64,000 bases of DNA from Methylobacterium sp. (GCF_019745455.1 NZ_JAIETD010000013.1:1-64000); one strand, 5' to 3'; counted from the stretch's first letter, positions 29,694-39,335 are shown. A program made the numbers and translations. Notes: generated by a model not told the origin, from the letters alone.

Positions 29694-32600
29694 CTACGCG
29701 CCGTCGAAACGGCCGCTGGCATGGGCCAGCATCGTGTAGACCTTGCCGGTTTCCGACGTGAGGTATGCGTCGGCGCGCTTCGAATCCCGGTCGTTGCGTG
29801 ACACCTCACCGAGCAGGCGCTCGAACTCCGTCACATACCGGTCGACCGTGCGGTGGAACTCGGCATCCGCCCCGTAGCGCCGCCGGATCTCGTCGAAGGT
29901 CTGGCGACCCTGCTGCGTGTAGAGCGAGCGGTTGAACAGGTTCGGCTCTCCGCGGCGATAGCGCTCCCACAGGTCCACTGCCGTCTGATGATCGATCATC
30001 CTGGCGATGTCGGTGGTGAGCGTGTCGAGGGTCGTCGCCCGCCGGTCCGTCGCCGGCCTTACCGTCAGCGCGCTCGATGGGCCTGCTGCCGCGTCCGGCT
30101 TCGGCTGCGGCGAGCGAGCTGCCGGCTTCGACGCCGCCGGTACGGCATTGCGGATCTCCTCGTCCGTCGCCTCGTCGAGGGAAGCGCGGGTCAAGAGGTC
30201 CGAAAGCCAGCCCCGGTTGTCGCGGCTCGGCTTGGCCTCGTCTCGACGGGAGGAGGCGGGGCGTGCCTGCTCGGCGGAGGCCGGAGGTGCCGTCGTCACC
30301 ACCGCGCGCGAGGGCGGCGTCGCGGCTGGAGCCTGCGGCGCTGGCTTCTGTTCGGCCGGGCGGCGCGCCTCGGGCTGTTCTGCGCGCGCCGGCACAACAG
30401 CCTGAACCATGGTCTTCGGCTGAGCGGCGGGCGCTGCCACATCCACCGACCGGCTCGAACGGGCGACGAGGGTGGACAGTTCGTTTAATGCCTTGATCTG
30501 ATCCGATACGACGCGGCGCATTTCGCCAGTCGCATCCTGCGTCTCCCGCGGAAGATCGAGGACGCCGCGCTGCAGGTCGGCCCTGGTGGCTTCAAGCTCG
30601 CGCCGAATCTCAGCAGCCATGTCACGGAGCGTCGTCACCGACTCACCGAAGCGCGCAGAGGCGTTGCCGAACACCTCTGTCATTTGCTGCGACGCGCTAG
30701 CGACAGCAGCTTGAACGTGCTGCGTCGTTCTCTCGCCTTCGCTGCTGGCGCCTTCGCGCAACTTCTCGAACTCGCCCGTGACCTGTGTGCTGGCCGTCCT
30801 GGCGGTCTCAGACAACCTCTCGCCGATCTCTCTGGCGCGGTCCTCGGCAGCGCGTACGGTGTCACCGATCACGGAATCGAAGCGCTGAGCCTGGGTTTCG
30901 AGGGTGCCGGAGCGCTCCTCGATGCGGGCGAGTGCGGTCTCAATGGAAGCCACTCGCTCGGCAGCGCCCTGAGAGACGCGCCCTTCGATGTCCGCGAGTG
31001 AATTCGCCACCCGGGTGAGATTGCCCACATGCTCCCTGCCGCGCTCGGAGAGCAAGCGACTGCGATCGTCGAGGGAGGCGGCGAGCTCCGCGGCTTCGCG
31101 AAGGGCGCCTTCGGCCGTGCCCCGCAGCTGGTCGACCTGCGCGGCGACGGCGTCGCTGCCGCGGCGGGTCTCTTCCGCGATCTGGGAGAGCGCCCCCTGT
31201 ATCTGATGGACCCGGCCGGCCAATCCTTCTTCGACGGCACCGAGGTTGCCGCCGGCTTCGCTGACGAGGGAACGCAGAGCCTCGTTGGCTCCGTTTATCC
31301 GCCCGAGCACTCCGTTGAGATCCCGACGAAGGTGCTCGTTAGTTTCATTGAGCGTCGCAATCGCGCGGGAGGCCCCGTCGTCGATCGTAGACAGAAGGGC
31401 CTTCGCCGAGGCGTCCGACTGGGCCACCAGAGCCTCGGTGCGCTCGCGAATCGCATCGATCAGCGGCTGACCATGCTCGCCGAGCGCGCGCTCGATCGCG
31501 CTGCCGCTCTCGTTGAGCGCGGTGACGAGTTCCGTCGCCGGGCCCTCGACGAGCCTGCGCAGGCGTTCGGCTTGATCGCCCATCGCATCGACGACGGCGT
31601 TACCGCGCCCGTCGAGCGTGCTGACGAGGGCACCGCCGCGCTCGTCGATCGCCCGGGTGATGACCTCCGCGCTCTCGGCAAGACGCTTCGAGAGCGCCTG
31701 GCCCCGCGAATCGATCAACGTGGCCAAGGCTCCCGAGCGGCGCTCGAAGGCGGTACCGAGCTCTTCCGCCCGGCCGTCGAGAAGTGACGCGATGGCATCG
31801 TTGCGCTGGTCGAGGGCGGCACCAAGCGCTGCCGCATGGGCATCGGCGAGGGCGGCGTGACGGCTGATGCGTTCGTCGAAGGCGGCGATCATCGTCGCTG
31901 TCCCTTGGTCGACGAGAGCCGCATAGGAATCCTGACGGTCGTCGAAGGCTGTGGCGAGGGCGTCGCCACGGGATGCGACGAGCGTCGCGAACGCCCTCAT
32001 CCGGGTATCGATCCGGGTGGTGAAGGCTTCGCTTCGTGCATCGACTGCCTCGGTGAGGGTCGTGCCCTGCCTCTCGACCGTCTGCGCAAAAGCGGCGGCG
32101 CGGTCCTCAACCAACACGTCGAGGGCGCGCATGCGCTCGTCGAACAGGCTGGACAAGGTCTGGGTACGGGAATCAACGTGGTTGGTCAGGGCCGCCGTAC
32201 GGCTGTCCACCAATCCGTCGAGGGCGCGCAGCATCTCGTCGAGAAGGCTGCGCATACCCGTTGTCCGCTCGTCGAGCGTCATGGCGACGCGCGCGCCGCT
32301 CCCATGGACAACCGCGTCGAGATTTCCGATGCGCTCGTCGAACAAGGTAGCGAGCGCTTGCGTGCGGATGTCGACGACCTCCGTGGCGTGCGTCAGGCTC
32401 GTCTCGATGGTGGTGACAAGATCCTGGCCGCGCTCGGCGAGGCCCTCCCGTAGCGGTCCGATACGGTCGTCGAAGGTCGCGGTGAGCGAACCCGCGTGGC
32501 TGTCGAGGATACCGCGGATCTCGTCGGTCCGCTCGTCCAGCGCCGTCGCCATAGCCCCTGCATGGCCCTGGAGTAGAGCGCGAATTTCGGCCGTGCGGTC

Positions 32601-35600
32601 TTCAAGCGTCGAGGAGACGGCACGGGAATGGCCGTCGACGAGTTCATGGATACGGCCGGTGCGTTCGTCGAGGGCTTCGGCAAGCGCCTGCGTCCGATGG
32701 TCGAGGATACCACGGACGTTCTCGGCGCGTCCGTCGATGGTCGCCGCGATGGCGCCGGACCGGTCGTCGAGCAGGCTGCGGATCTGCGCCGACCGTTCGT
32801 CGAACGTCGTCGCGAGCACGCCGGCATGATGGTCGAGGAGCCCGCGGATTTCGCCGGTGCGCCCATCGAGCAGGCCGTGGACCGTGCGCACGCCCTCATC
32901 GAGAAGCGCGCTGATGTCGGAGGTGCGCGAGTCCAAGGTCTTGCCGAGGCGGCCTTCGCCCTCCGTGAGCAGGCGCTCGGCCTCCGCGACGACGTCGCGT
33001 AGCCGTCCGAGCACAGCCTCGCCGCGCTGGTCGAGGATGGCGCCGAGGGAGGAGCTGCCGCTGTCGAACAGGCGGGCAAGGTCGGTGATGCGCGTTCCGA
33101 GGGCACCGAAGACCTGGCGCCCCTTCTCGTCGAGCTCGGTCGCCATCGCGGCGGTGCGCGCGTCGATGACCGAGCCGAGATCATCGGCACGCTGCGCGAA
33201 GGCCGTGCGGATCGCCTCCACCTGTCCGGCCAGTGCCTCATTGGCGCCGCCACTACGCTGCTCGATCAGCGAAACCAGTTCGCGGGTGCGGCTTGCAAGC
33301 TCGTCGTCCACCGCGCGGGTGCGGCTCTCGATGAGGCGGATCGCCTCGAAGGCTTGGGCGCCGAAGGTCTCGTCGATGAGGCGGCTGCGCTCTTCGAGGG
33401 CGGCGCTGATCGCGTCGAGACGATCGAGGACGCCGCTGTCGAAGCGGCCGACACCTTCGTCGAGGCGACGCGCGAGTTCGGTCGTCTGATGCTCGATGCG
33501 ATCGGTGATCTCGCCGGTGCGGGCACTCAGGGTCTCACCGAGCCGCTGGCTGCGGGCGGCGATGTCCTCGGCCATGCCGTCGGCGCGGTTATCCAGGGCC
33601 TGAACCAGGTCGCGGCTGCTCTCGGCCATGATGCGCGCCATCTCGCCGGTGCGCACGATCAGGGCCTCATTGAGCGCAGTGGCGCGGGCGCCGAGGTGAC
33701 CGTCGATATGGCTCACGAGGGTCGCGAAGGTCTCGCCGATCTCCGTCGAGCGCTTGACCGAGCGTTCCTCCAAGGCGCCGAGATGGGTCTCCACTGCCTC
33801 GCGCGCCTCGCGGGTGCGCTCGGCGATGGTCTCGGCCACGGCCTTGCCCTGGACGGTGATGACGCGGTCCATCTCCTCGAGCTGGCCGCCGACGACCTGA
33901 CTCAGGGACGCGGTATCGCGGGAGATCCGGTCCGCCAAAATGTCGCCGCGGGAAATGACCTCCATCAGGGCACCGAGGCGGTCGTTGAGTACAGTGTCGA
34001 GTTCGCGGGTGCGGCCGTCGGCTGCTTCCGTGAAGTTGGCCCCGGTGCGGACCAAGGCCTCGTTGACCCGAGATCCTTGCGTCGTCACCGCCATCACGAC
34101 GTCGCGTGCCGTCGTCGCGAGCTGGTTCTGGGCGTCGTTCGCGTGGGTCGAGATCAGATCGGTGAGGCTGCGTCCATGGCTCCCGAAGGCGGTCTCGACC
34201 TCCTGAATGCGCAGCGTCAGATCGGTGCGGATGTCCTCAGCGGTCGCTCCGAGGGAGCCGGCAGCCTCCGCGGCGCGTGCCGCCACGTCGACGTTGATGT
34301 CCTGAAGCGCGAGGCGGAGCGCCTCGACCGAGCTCCCGGTGCTACGGCCGATCTCCGCTCCGACGCCTTCGGCAACCTGCAGGAGGCTTGCGGCCGCATC
34401 GGAGGCCCGCGCCTCGAAGCCCTGGCCGAGAGCCCGGAACGCTTCGTCGAGGGCAGCGGACGCCTCTTCCGCCCGAAGGCTGACGAGGCTGACAACGCGC
34501 TCGCCGCTGGCGTTCAGGGTCGCCTCCAGCCCGCTTCCCTGGACGTTGACCGTCTCGTGCAGGCGGTCGGCAACCGCCGCCAGGCGATCGGCGAGGACCT
34601 CGCCCTTCGCGCCGACATCGGCGGACAAAATCTCGGCGGAGGCCAGGATCTCGTCCCGCAACTCGCTCGCGCGGGCACCGAAGGTCTCCACCACTCCGGT
34701 GGCGGCTTGCACAAGATCCGCCTGCGCATCGCGGCTGCGCGCTTCGATGAGCTCGGACACGCCGGCGCCGGCAGCTTCGATTTCGGCACGCAGGGCGGCG
34801 CCACGGCTGGCGATGTCGTCGCTGACGGCGGCGCCGGTGGTGGCGAAATGCTGGCGCAGTGCGTCGCCCGTCTCGGCGAAGCGCGCCGTGATGGTGCCGC
34901 CAGTGGAGGCGAACTGCTCAGTGAGCTCGTTACCCCGAGACAGGAACGTCGTCTCGAGAGAACGGGCGGATTCCTCGAAGCTCTGGCGCACCGAACCGCC
35001 CTGGCGGTTCAGGGCCGAGATGACCTCGGCGCCGGTCTCGGCAAGGGTCCGCGAGACCTGGCCGGCATTGTCTGCAAGCGTCGTCGTCAGAATGCCGCCG
35101 GTGCGCTCGAAAGCCTGGGTGACCTCGCTGGCTCGGACTTCCAGCGACTTGGCAAGGGCGTCACCGACTTCGGTCAGGCTGCCGCGAACGCCGTCGCTCG
35201 TGGCAACGAGGCGCTGCACGAGGTCATCGCCGCGATCGCTGACAAGTCCCACGACCTTATCGCCGGCCTCACCGAGCGCGGCGGTAATGGCTTCGCCGCG
35301 GGCATCGAGCGAACCGGTGACGCGGTCGCCGGCACCCGTCAGGGCGCTCACGATGCGCTCGGCTGCACCATCGAGTTCGGCGGTCAGGTTCTGGTGCGAC
35401 CCGGTGATGGCGCCTCGAACGCGCTCGGCATTGGCGACGATGGATTCACGCTGGGCGACGAGTTCGTCGACCAGCGAGCGGATGCGGATTTCGTTCTCCG
35501 AATAGGCCCGCTCGAGGGTCGCGATCTCACCGCGCACGAGGGTCTCCAGCTCGCCGGCTCGGGCCAGCGCCCGCTCGACGCCGTCGCCGACAGCGGCGAC

Positions 35601-36251
35601 CTCGCGGCGGACGGTCTGCGACATGGTGAGGACGGCATCGGTGGAGAAGTTCTCGGGTTCGGCCAGACGGATGGCGACCTCGCCCACGGCGCGCGCCACG
35701 AGGCGCATCTCCTGCGCCCGCACGGCCAGCATCGCCATGATGAAGCACAGGACGATGGGCCCGACGATTGCGCTTGCCGCCACGGCGGCCTGGATGGCGG
35801 TCAGCCCCAGGGCGAAGCCCTTGAGGTCGCCACCGGACTGGTTCCAGGCCAACGCCACGAGCGCACCAGCCCATACAAGGGCGGCGATCGCGGCCACGAG
35901 ATAGGGCGTCGACGAGGGCCGCACACGCAGGGTCTGCTGCAGGATGCCGATGTTCTGGCGATCGTCGTTGGCAACAAGGGAGCGGTCGGGCGGCAGCAGC
36001 CCGCCTTCACGGCGAGGCCGGGTGCGCTCGACCTGGGCGAGGTCGGAGACGAGGGGCGGATCGATGTCGAGGCGCGGAGGAGACAGCCTTCCGCTGCGGT
36101 CGAGGAGGTCGTCGCCGTCGCCGACATCGGGCATCCGCGGCTCGACCCGCTTTTCATCCCGGTCCGGGGTGAGCATGTCGAGGTTCAGAGCGTGTTCGAT
36201 CGCGGAAAGCGCCGCCTCGGCCGGGTCCTTGAGCTTCTTTTCCGTGGCCAT
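29694..36251 (-). CDS. giant apolipoprotein-like coiled-coil membrane protein (Growth Pole Ring-like)
   Basis: A 2185-residue protein. Residues 1-115 are charged and cytoplasmic-like; two transmembrane helices follow (about 117-136 and 150-176). About 1700 residues of amphipathic helix come next, with recurring D-E/D-R-T/S units; in part these are exact 22-residue repeats of apolipoprotein A/E type. Then comes a Pro/Ala-rich linker (about 1930-2060). A compact conserved C-terminal domain ends with MIDHQTAVDLWERYRRGEPN and LTSETGKVYTMLAHASGRFD. Size, topology and repeats match the Agrobacterium GPR protein (about 2100 residues), which forms a ring at the growing pole and is needed for polar growth. 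Orthology is inferred. No ATPase motif is present, so an SMC-like role is unlikely. Confidence 0.75.
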   Translation of the reverse strand: MATEKKLKDPAEAALSAIEHALNLDMLTPDRDEKRVEPRMPDVGDGDDLLDRSGRLSPPRLDIDPPLVSDLAQVERTRPRREGGLLPPDRSLVANDDRQNIGILQQTLRVRPSSTPYLVAAIAALVWAGALVALAWNQSGGDLKGFALGLTAIQAAVAASAIVGPIVLCFIMAMLAVRAQEMRLVARAVGEVAIRLAEPENFSTDAVLTMSQTVRREVAAVGDGVERALARAGELETLVRGEIATLERAYSENEIRIRSLVDELVAQRESIVANAERVRGAITGSHQNLTAELDGAAERIVSALTGAGDRVTGSLDARGEAITAALGEAGDKVVGLVSDRGDDLVQRLVATSDGVRGSLTEVGDALAKSLEVRASEVTQAFERTGGILTTTLADNAGQVSRTLAETGAEVISALNRQGGSVRQSFEESARSLETTFLSRGNELTEQFASTGGTITARFAETGDALRQHFATTGAAVSDDIASRGAALRAEIEAAGAGVSELIEARSRDAQADLVQAATGVVETFGARASELRDEILASAEILSADVGAKGEVLADRLAAVADRLHETVNVQGSGLEATLNASGERVVSLVSLRAEEASAALDEAFRALGQGFEARASDAAASLLQVAEGVGAEIGRSTGSSVEALRLALQDINVDVAARAAEAAGSLGATAEDIRTDLTLRIQEVETAFGSHGRSLTDLISTHANDAQNQLATTARDVVMAVTTQGSRVNEALVRTGANFTEAADGRTRELDTVLNDRLGALMEVISRGDILADRISRDTASLSQVVGGQLEEMDRVITVQGKAVAETIAERTREAREAVETHLGALEERSVKRSTEIGETFATLVSHIDGHLGARATALNEALIVRTGEMARIMAESSRDLVQALDNRADGMAEDIAARSQRLGETLSARTGEITDRIEHQTTELARRLDEGVGRFDSGVLDRLDAISAALEERSRLIDETFGAQAFEAIRLIESRTRAVDDELASRTRELVSLIEQRSGGANEALAGQVEAIRTAFAQRADDLGSVIDARTAAMATELDEKGRQVFGALGTRITDLARLFDSGSSSLGAILDQRGEAVLGRLRDVVAEAERLLTEGEGRLGKTLDSRTSDISALLDEGVRTVHGLLDGRTGEIRGLLDHHAGVLATTFDERSAQIRSLLDDRSGAIAATIDGRAENVRGILDHRTQALAEALDERTGRIHELVDGHSRAVSSTLEDRTAEIRALLQGHAGAMATALDERTDEIRGILDSHAGSLTATFDDRIGPLREGLAERGQDLVTTIETSLTHATEVVDIRTQALATLFDERIGNLDAVVHGSGARVAMTLDERTTGMRSLLDEMLRALDGLVDSRTAALTNHVDSRTQTLSSLFDERMRALDVLVEDRAAAFAQTVERQGTTLTEAVDARSEAFTTRIDTRMRAFATLVASRGDALATAFDDRQDSYAALVDQGTATMIAAFDERISRHAALADAHAAALGAALDQRNDAIASLLDGRAEELGTAFERRSGALATLIDSRGQALSKRLAESAEVITRAIDERGGALVSTLDGRGNAVVDAMGDQAERLRRLVEGPATELVTALNESGSAIERALGEHGQPLIDAIRERTEALVAQSDASAKALLSTIDDGASRAIATLNETNEHLRRDLNGVLGRINGANEALRSLVSEAGGNLGAVEEGLAGRVHQIQGALSQIAEETRRGSDAVAAQVDQLRGTAEGALREAAELAASLDDRSRLLSERGREHVGNLTRVANSLADIEGRVSQGAAERVASIETALARIEERSGTLETQAQRFDSVIGDTVRAAEDRAREIGERLSETARTASTQVTGEFEKLREGASSEGERTTQHVQAAVASASQQMTEVFGNASARFGESVTTLRDMAAEIRRELEATRADLQRGVLDLPRETQDATGEMRRVVSDQIKALNELSTLVARSSRSVDVAAPAAQPKTMVQAVVPARAEQPEARRPAEQKPAPQAPAATPPSRAVVTTAPPASAEQARPASSRRDEAKPSRDNRGWLSDLLTRASLDEATDEEIRNAVPAASKPAARSPQPKPDAAAGPSSALTVRPATDRRATTLDTLTTDIARMIDHQTAVDLWERYRRGEPNLFNRSLYTQQGRQTFDEIRRRYGADAEFHRTVDRYVTEFERLLGEVSRNDRDSKRADAYLTSETGKVYTMLAHASGRFDGA
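32472..32933 (-). repeat. seven consecutive 22-residue repeats in the giant coiled-coil gene
   Basis: Seven successive 66-bp units encode 22-residue repeats of the form D-x-R-T/S-x-x-I-R-x-L-L-D-x(10), for example DERSAQIRSLLDDRSGAIAA and DERTDEIRGILDSHAGSLTA. Each starts with Asp/Glu-x-Arg and contains a second 11-residue half. This is the period of exchangeable apolipoprotein helices. The copies are diverged at DNA level, so they are old repeats rather than a recent tandem expansion. Confidence 0.8.
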
Positions 36252-36538
36252 TCAACGCCTCGTTACACTGGCTCCGACATGCCAACGGCCGCCGGAGTCA
36301 TTTTTACCGATTTACCAAGGAAGTTTAGACTTCGTCGCCGGGCCGGGATACCCGCATCGCCCCGACGACGCGAAAAACCTTAACGGAATGGTTACCAAGC
36401 GAAAGCCCGACGACGTGGAGCGGCCTATCCGCATGATGCCTCAATGCTTAAGCAGAGGCGAATGGGAGTCGGACCGCCTGTGGACAGGCACCCGGCGGGG
36501 GAGGGGACGGCCATGACGATCGCTTCCGGAGAGCCGGC

Positions 36539-36847
36539 TTGATCGATCGCGATCACCTCTCCGCCCAGACCTTCGGCGATGCCGACCTTGCGCGGGAAGT
36601 TCTCGGCCTCTTTGTCCAACAATGCTCTCGGCTCATGCCTTTGATCCGCGACGGGAGCATCGAGCCGGGCCTGCGCGCGGATCACGTTCACACGCTTCGC
36701 GGCTCTGCGGTCGGGATCGGAGCGAACGCGGTCTCGCAGGTTTGCGCGATCCTGGAGGATGCCCTTCGGCGAAACGAGCCTGATGAAAAGGCCCTCGACC
36801 GTCTCTCGGACGCAGTCGACGCGACAGTTCTCGCCATCGCAAGCTGA
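36539..36847 (+). CDS. Hpt domain phosphotransfer protein
   Basis: A 102-residue stand-alone histidine phosphotransfer protein. His51 in ADHVHTLRGSAVGIGA is the phospho-accepting residue, within the H-x-L-R/K-G-S motif. The rest forms the expected four-helix bundle. The start is a TTG at 36539 with GGAGAG five bases upstream; that TTG overlaps the stop of a nine-codon mini-ORF beginning at ATG 36513 (TTGA). No histidine kinase or response regulator is adjacent, so its relay is unknown. It is divergent from the giant coiled-coil gene across a 287-bp spacer. Confidence 0.8.
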   Translation: MIDRDHLSAQTFGDADLAREVLGLFVQQCSRLMPLIRDGSIEPGLRADHVHTLRGSAVGIGANAVSQVCAILEDALRRNEPDEKALDRLSDAVDATVLAIAS

Positions 36848-37058
36848 CAGACCTGAGGTTCGCGTCTGGCGGGAATGACGTCTGTGCGGCAAATGCGAGC
36901 CGCGACATATTCCTCCGGAACCGCCCTGGCGCTGCTGCGTCGGCGAAGGAATAAGGGCCGGTACGGCTTGAGCGCTTGCTTTCGGGGGCCCGCGCCTTCA
37001 AGGCAGGCGCGCGCCTTGAAACCGGCCACACCTGCGGTGGACGAAACCGGAGCCTGCG

Positions 37059-37379
37059 ATGCCCAAAATCACCTACGTCGACCATGCCGGCACGGCCAGG
37101 ACGGTAGACGGAGAGGTCGGATCGACCGTGATGGAGACGGCGATCCGCAACAACGTGCCCGGGATCGACGCCGAATGCGGCGGCGCCTGCGCCTGCGCGA
37201 CCTGCCATGTCTATGTCGATGGGGAATGGGCGGCGATCGTCGGTCCGGCCGAGGCGATGGAGCAGGATATGCTCGATTTCGCGTCGGACGTCCGTTCAAG
37301 CTCGCGCCTGTCGTGTCAGATCCGGATCAAGCCGGAACTCGACGGCCTCACTGTGACGACCCCGGCGCGCCAGGGTTGA
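37059..37379 (+). CDS. 2Fe-2S ferredoxin (adrenodoxin/FdVI type)
   Basis: A 106-residue electron carrier. Cluster ligands are Cys40, Cys46, Cys49 and Cys86 in the C-X5-C-X2-C-X36-C arrangement (AECGGACACATCHVYVDG and SSRLSCQIRI). That pattern is of the vertebrate/ISC-type ferredoxins, rather than plant-type. Such proteins serve Fe-S cluster assembly or cytochrome P450 systems; no isc gene or P450 is nearby to decide. It lies alone, 211 bp after the Hpt gene. Confidence 0.93.
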   Translation: MPKITYVDHAGTARTVDGEVGSTVMETAIRNNVPGIDAECGGACACATCHVYVDGEWAAIVGPAEAMEQDMLDFASDVRSSSRLSCQIRIKPELDGLTVTTPARQG

Positions 37380-37389
37380 GGCTGCGAGT

Positions 37390-37829
37390 TCAGAGCGTCT
37401 CGGCAAATTGCAGGAGATAGCCGTCCCGGGCCTGGAAAAGGACCTGCCGGAGACCGGTCTCAAGCTGACCGACTCGGTACCGGGCGTCTTGGGGCGGTCG
37501 AAACAGCAGCCAGGAAGCCTCGCCGGGCCTTTTCGTGATCTGATCGAGGCTGTCTGACAGGGTCTGCAAGTTCACTCCGCGTCGCAGCGGCGGTTCGAGT
37601 GGGCGGTGAAACTGTTGCCTTTTACGAGGCACAACATGACCCCGGTGGTATCTCGGTCGATGAACGCGAATCCATCCTCAGATCGGGCATACGCAACTCC
37701 AAATCCAGAGATATCGCACCAGAAGTCGAGGTTGACTGCAGGATAACGTACATGGAGTGCGGGCATCAGGGCGCCGAACCCAACCGGCAGACCGCGTCTT
37801 AGCACGCGGTCTGAGACAGGCGGCTCCAT
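37390..37829 (-). pseudogene. frameshifted glyoxalase/bleomycin-resistance family gene
   Basis: Two overlapping frames together spell one VOC-fold protein. The first (37829 down to about 37620) gives MPALHVRYPAVNLDFWCDIS and FGVAYARSEDGFAFIDRDTT. The second (from about 37630 to 37390) gives FHRPLEPPLRRGVNLQTLSD, YRVGQLETGLRQVLFQARDG and YLLQFAETL, the usual second half. The reading frame must shift by one base near 37605-37630, around GTAAAAGG. The ATG at 37829 begins one base after the VWA gene stop, so it was probably the operon's second gene. Either a true pseudogene, a programmed shift at the A4 run, or a sequencing error. Confidence 0.7.
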
Positions 37830-37830
37830 C

Positions 37831-39003
37831 TCAGCGCATCAGCGCGCGTGTCGCCGCGTCGATGCCGTCGGGGTTGAGCGGAAACATTCTGTCCGCGACG
37901 AGGCGGCGGATCATCGTGGTGGATTGCGTGTACGCCCAATTACCGATGGGCACGGGGTTGAGCCAGACAGCCTTCGAAAAGTGATCGAGGAGCCGCCGGA
38001 GCCAGATCTCTCCCGCTTCCTCGTTCCAATGCTCCACCGATCCTCCAGGCATCGCGATCTCGTAAGGGCTCATCGCCGCGTCCCCTACGAAGACGAGGCG
38101 GTAATCCGAGGGGTAGGTGCGGATCACGTCGAGGAGAGGCACGCTTTCGTCGTGACGACGGCAATTGTCGCGCCATACTTTCTCGTAGGGACAATTGTGA
38201 AAGTAGAAATGCTCCAGGTGCTTGAACTCGGCGCGGGCGGCCGAGAACAGCTCCTCGGCGAGTTCGATATGCCAGTCCATCGAGCCGCCAACATCCAGGA
38301 ACAGCAGCACCTTAACGCTGTTGCGCCGCTCTGGCCGCAGGCGCAGGTCGAGGTAACCGTTCGCCGCGCTCGCCCGGATCGTGCCATCGAGATCAAGTTC
38401 CTCCGCCGCCCCAGTCCTGGCGAAGCTGCGCAGACGCCGTAACGCCACGCGCAGATTGCGAGTGCCGAGCTCGACATCGCCGTCGAGATCTTTGAACTCG
38501 CGCTTATCCCAGACCTTCACCGCGCGGAAGTTGCGATTGCCGTCCTGGCCGATGCGAACGCCTTCCGGGTTGTAGCCGTAGGCGCCGAAGGGCGACGTGC
38601 CGCCGGTGCCGATCCACTTCGATCCGCCTTGATGACGCTCCTTCTGCTCCGCCAGACGCTGCTTCAGCGTCTCGAACAGCTTGTCCCAGCCCAAGGCCTT
38701 CAGCTCGGCCTTCTCCTCCTCGGTGAGGTACTTCTCGGTGAGCTTGCGAAGCCACTCGTCCGGGATCTCGACCGTATCGCTTTCGCCGGGGGCGAGCATG
38801 CCCTTGAAAACCCTGCCGAAGACGCGGTCGAATCGGTCGAGGTTCCGCTCGTCCTTTACGAGCGCGGTACGCGACAGAAGATAGAAGGTATCGGCGTTGC
38901 GGTCGGCGAGGTTGCGGTCGAGGGCTTCGAGCAGCGTGAGGTACTCTCGCAGAGTGACGGGAACCTTGGCAGCGCGAAGCTCGGCGAAGAACTGGAGCAG
39001 CAT
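37831..39003 (-). CDS. VWA domain-containing CoxE-like protein
   Basis: A 390-residue cytoplasmic protein of the CoxE/VWA family, the usual partner of MoxR AAA+ ATPases in metalloenzyme or complex maturation. The N-terminal half (LLQFFAELRAAKVPVTLREY, then LSRTALVKDERNLDRFDRVF) is the CoxE-like helical part. The VWA domain (about residues 215-390) carries the MIDAS-type VLLFLDVGGSMDWHIELAEE and YRLVFVGDAAMSPYEI. The ATG at 39003 is preferred over an upstream one at 39030. No MoxR gene is adjacent; one lies 5 kb away at 44136 on the other strand. Confidence 0.88.
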   Translation of the reverse strand: MLLQFFAELRAAKVPVTLREYLTLLEALDRNLADRNADTFYLLSRTALVKDERNLDRFDRVFGRVFKGMLAPGESDTVEIPDEWLRKLTEKYLTEEEKAELKALGWDKLFETLKQRLAEQKERHQGGSKWIGTGGTSPFGAYGYNPEGVRIGQDGNRNFRAVKVWDKREFKDLDGDVELGTRNLRVALRRLRSFARTGAAEELDLDGTIRASAANGYLDLRLRPERRNSVKVLLFLDVGGSMDWHIELAEELFSAARAEFKHLEHFYFHNCPYEKVWRDNCRRHDESVPLLDVIRTYPSDYRLVFVGDAAMSPYEIAMPGGSVEHWNEEAGEIWLRRLLDHFSKAVWLNPVPIGNWAYTQSTTMIRRLVADRMFPLNPDGIDAATRALMR

Positions 39004-39335
39004 GGACGGACAACGCGCGAACCGGAGCATCTCGTCAAGTTGGCTGGAACCGTTCTGCGTGGCCGTCTCTCCAACCGCTCAGCGTCACTTGTACGTCCGG
39101 CCGGCGTCAAAAAAATATGAAGTTGGATAAGGATTTGGCCGGCGGGCTGATACAGCCGGGAGGGTAAAGGTTTTGCGATTCCCTGCACGAAGCTGGGTAT
39201 AACCCCGGATTTCTGTTGATATCCCCCAAGCTAGGCTTCGACCCCCCTCCTTTAGCGTCACGAGAATCGAACAGCTAATCTCGCAGTGTCGCGCTGTGGT
39301 GGCCTCGGCGTGGGGCTTGCGTAGGGATGGACGCC
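39004..39335. other. intergenic spacer upstream of VWA gene and orphan gene
   Basis: A 332-bp divergent spacer, visibly more A/T-rich than the surroundings (for instance an A7 run near 39110 and several T- and A-rich patches). It must hold the promoters of the VWA gene (leftward) and the orphan gene (rightward). I see no convincing ORF, RNA gene or clear -35/-10 pair. Confidence 0.5.

Noticed and set aside
33354..36383. 1009-codon open frame on the plus strand opposite the giant coiled-coil gene
   Set aside because: Codon bias in the Ala/Glu/Asp/Arg-rich gene suppresses stops in the mirror frame; the product has no recognisable family and no signals.
36373..36388. TTAA-N8-TTAC in the spacer between the giant gene and the Hpt gene as a CtrA site
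   Set aside because: Spacing is eight instead of seven and the second half-site is imperfect.
36513..36541. Nine-codon ORF before the Hpt gene as a leader peptide
   Set aside because: Overlap with the TTG start (TTGA) may give coupling, but its content shows no regulatory bias; kept only as a note on the start.
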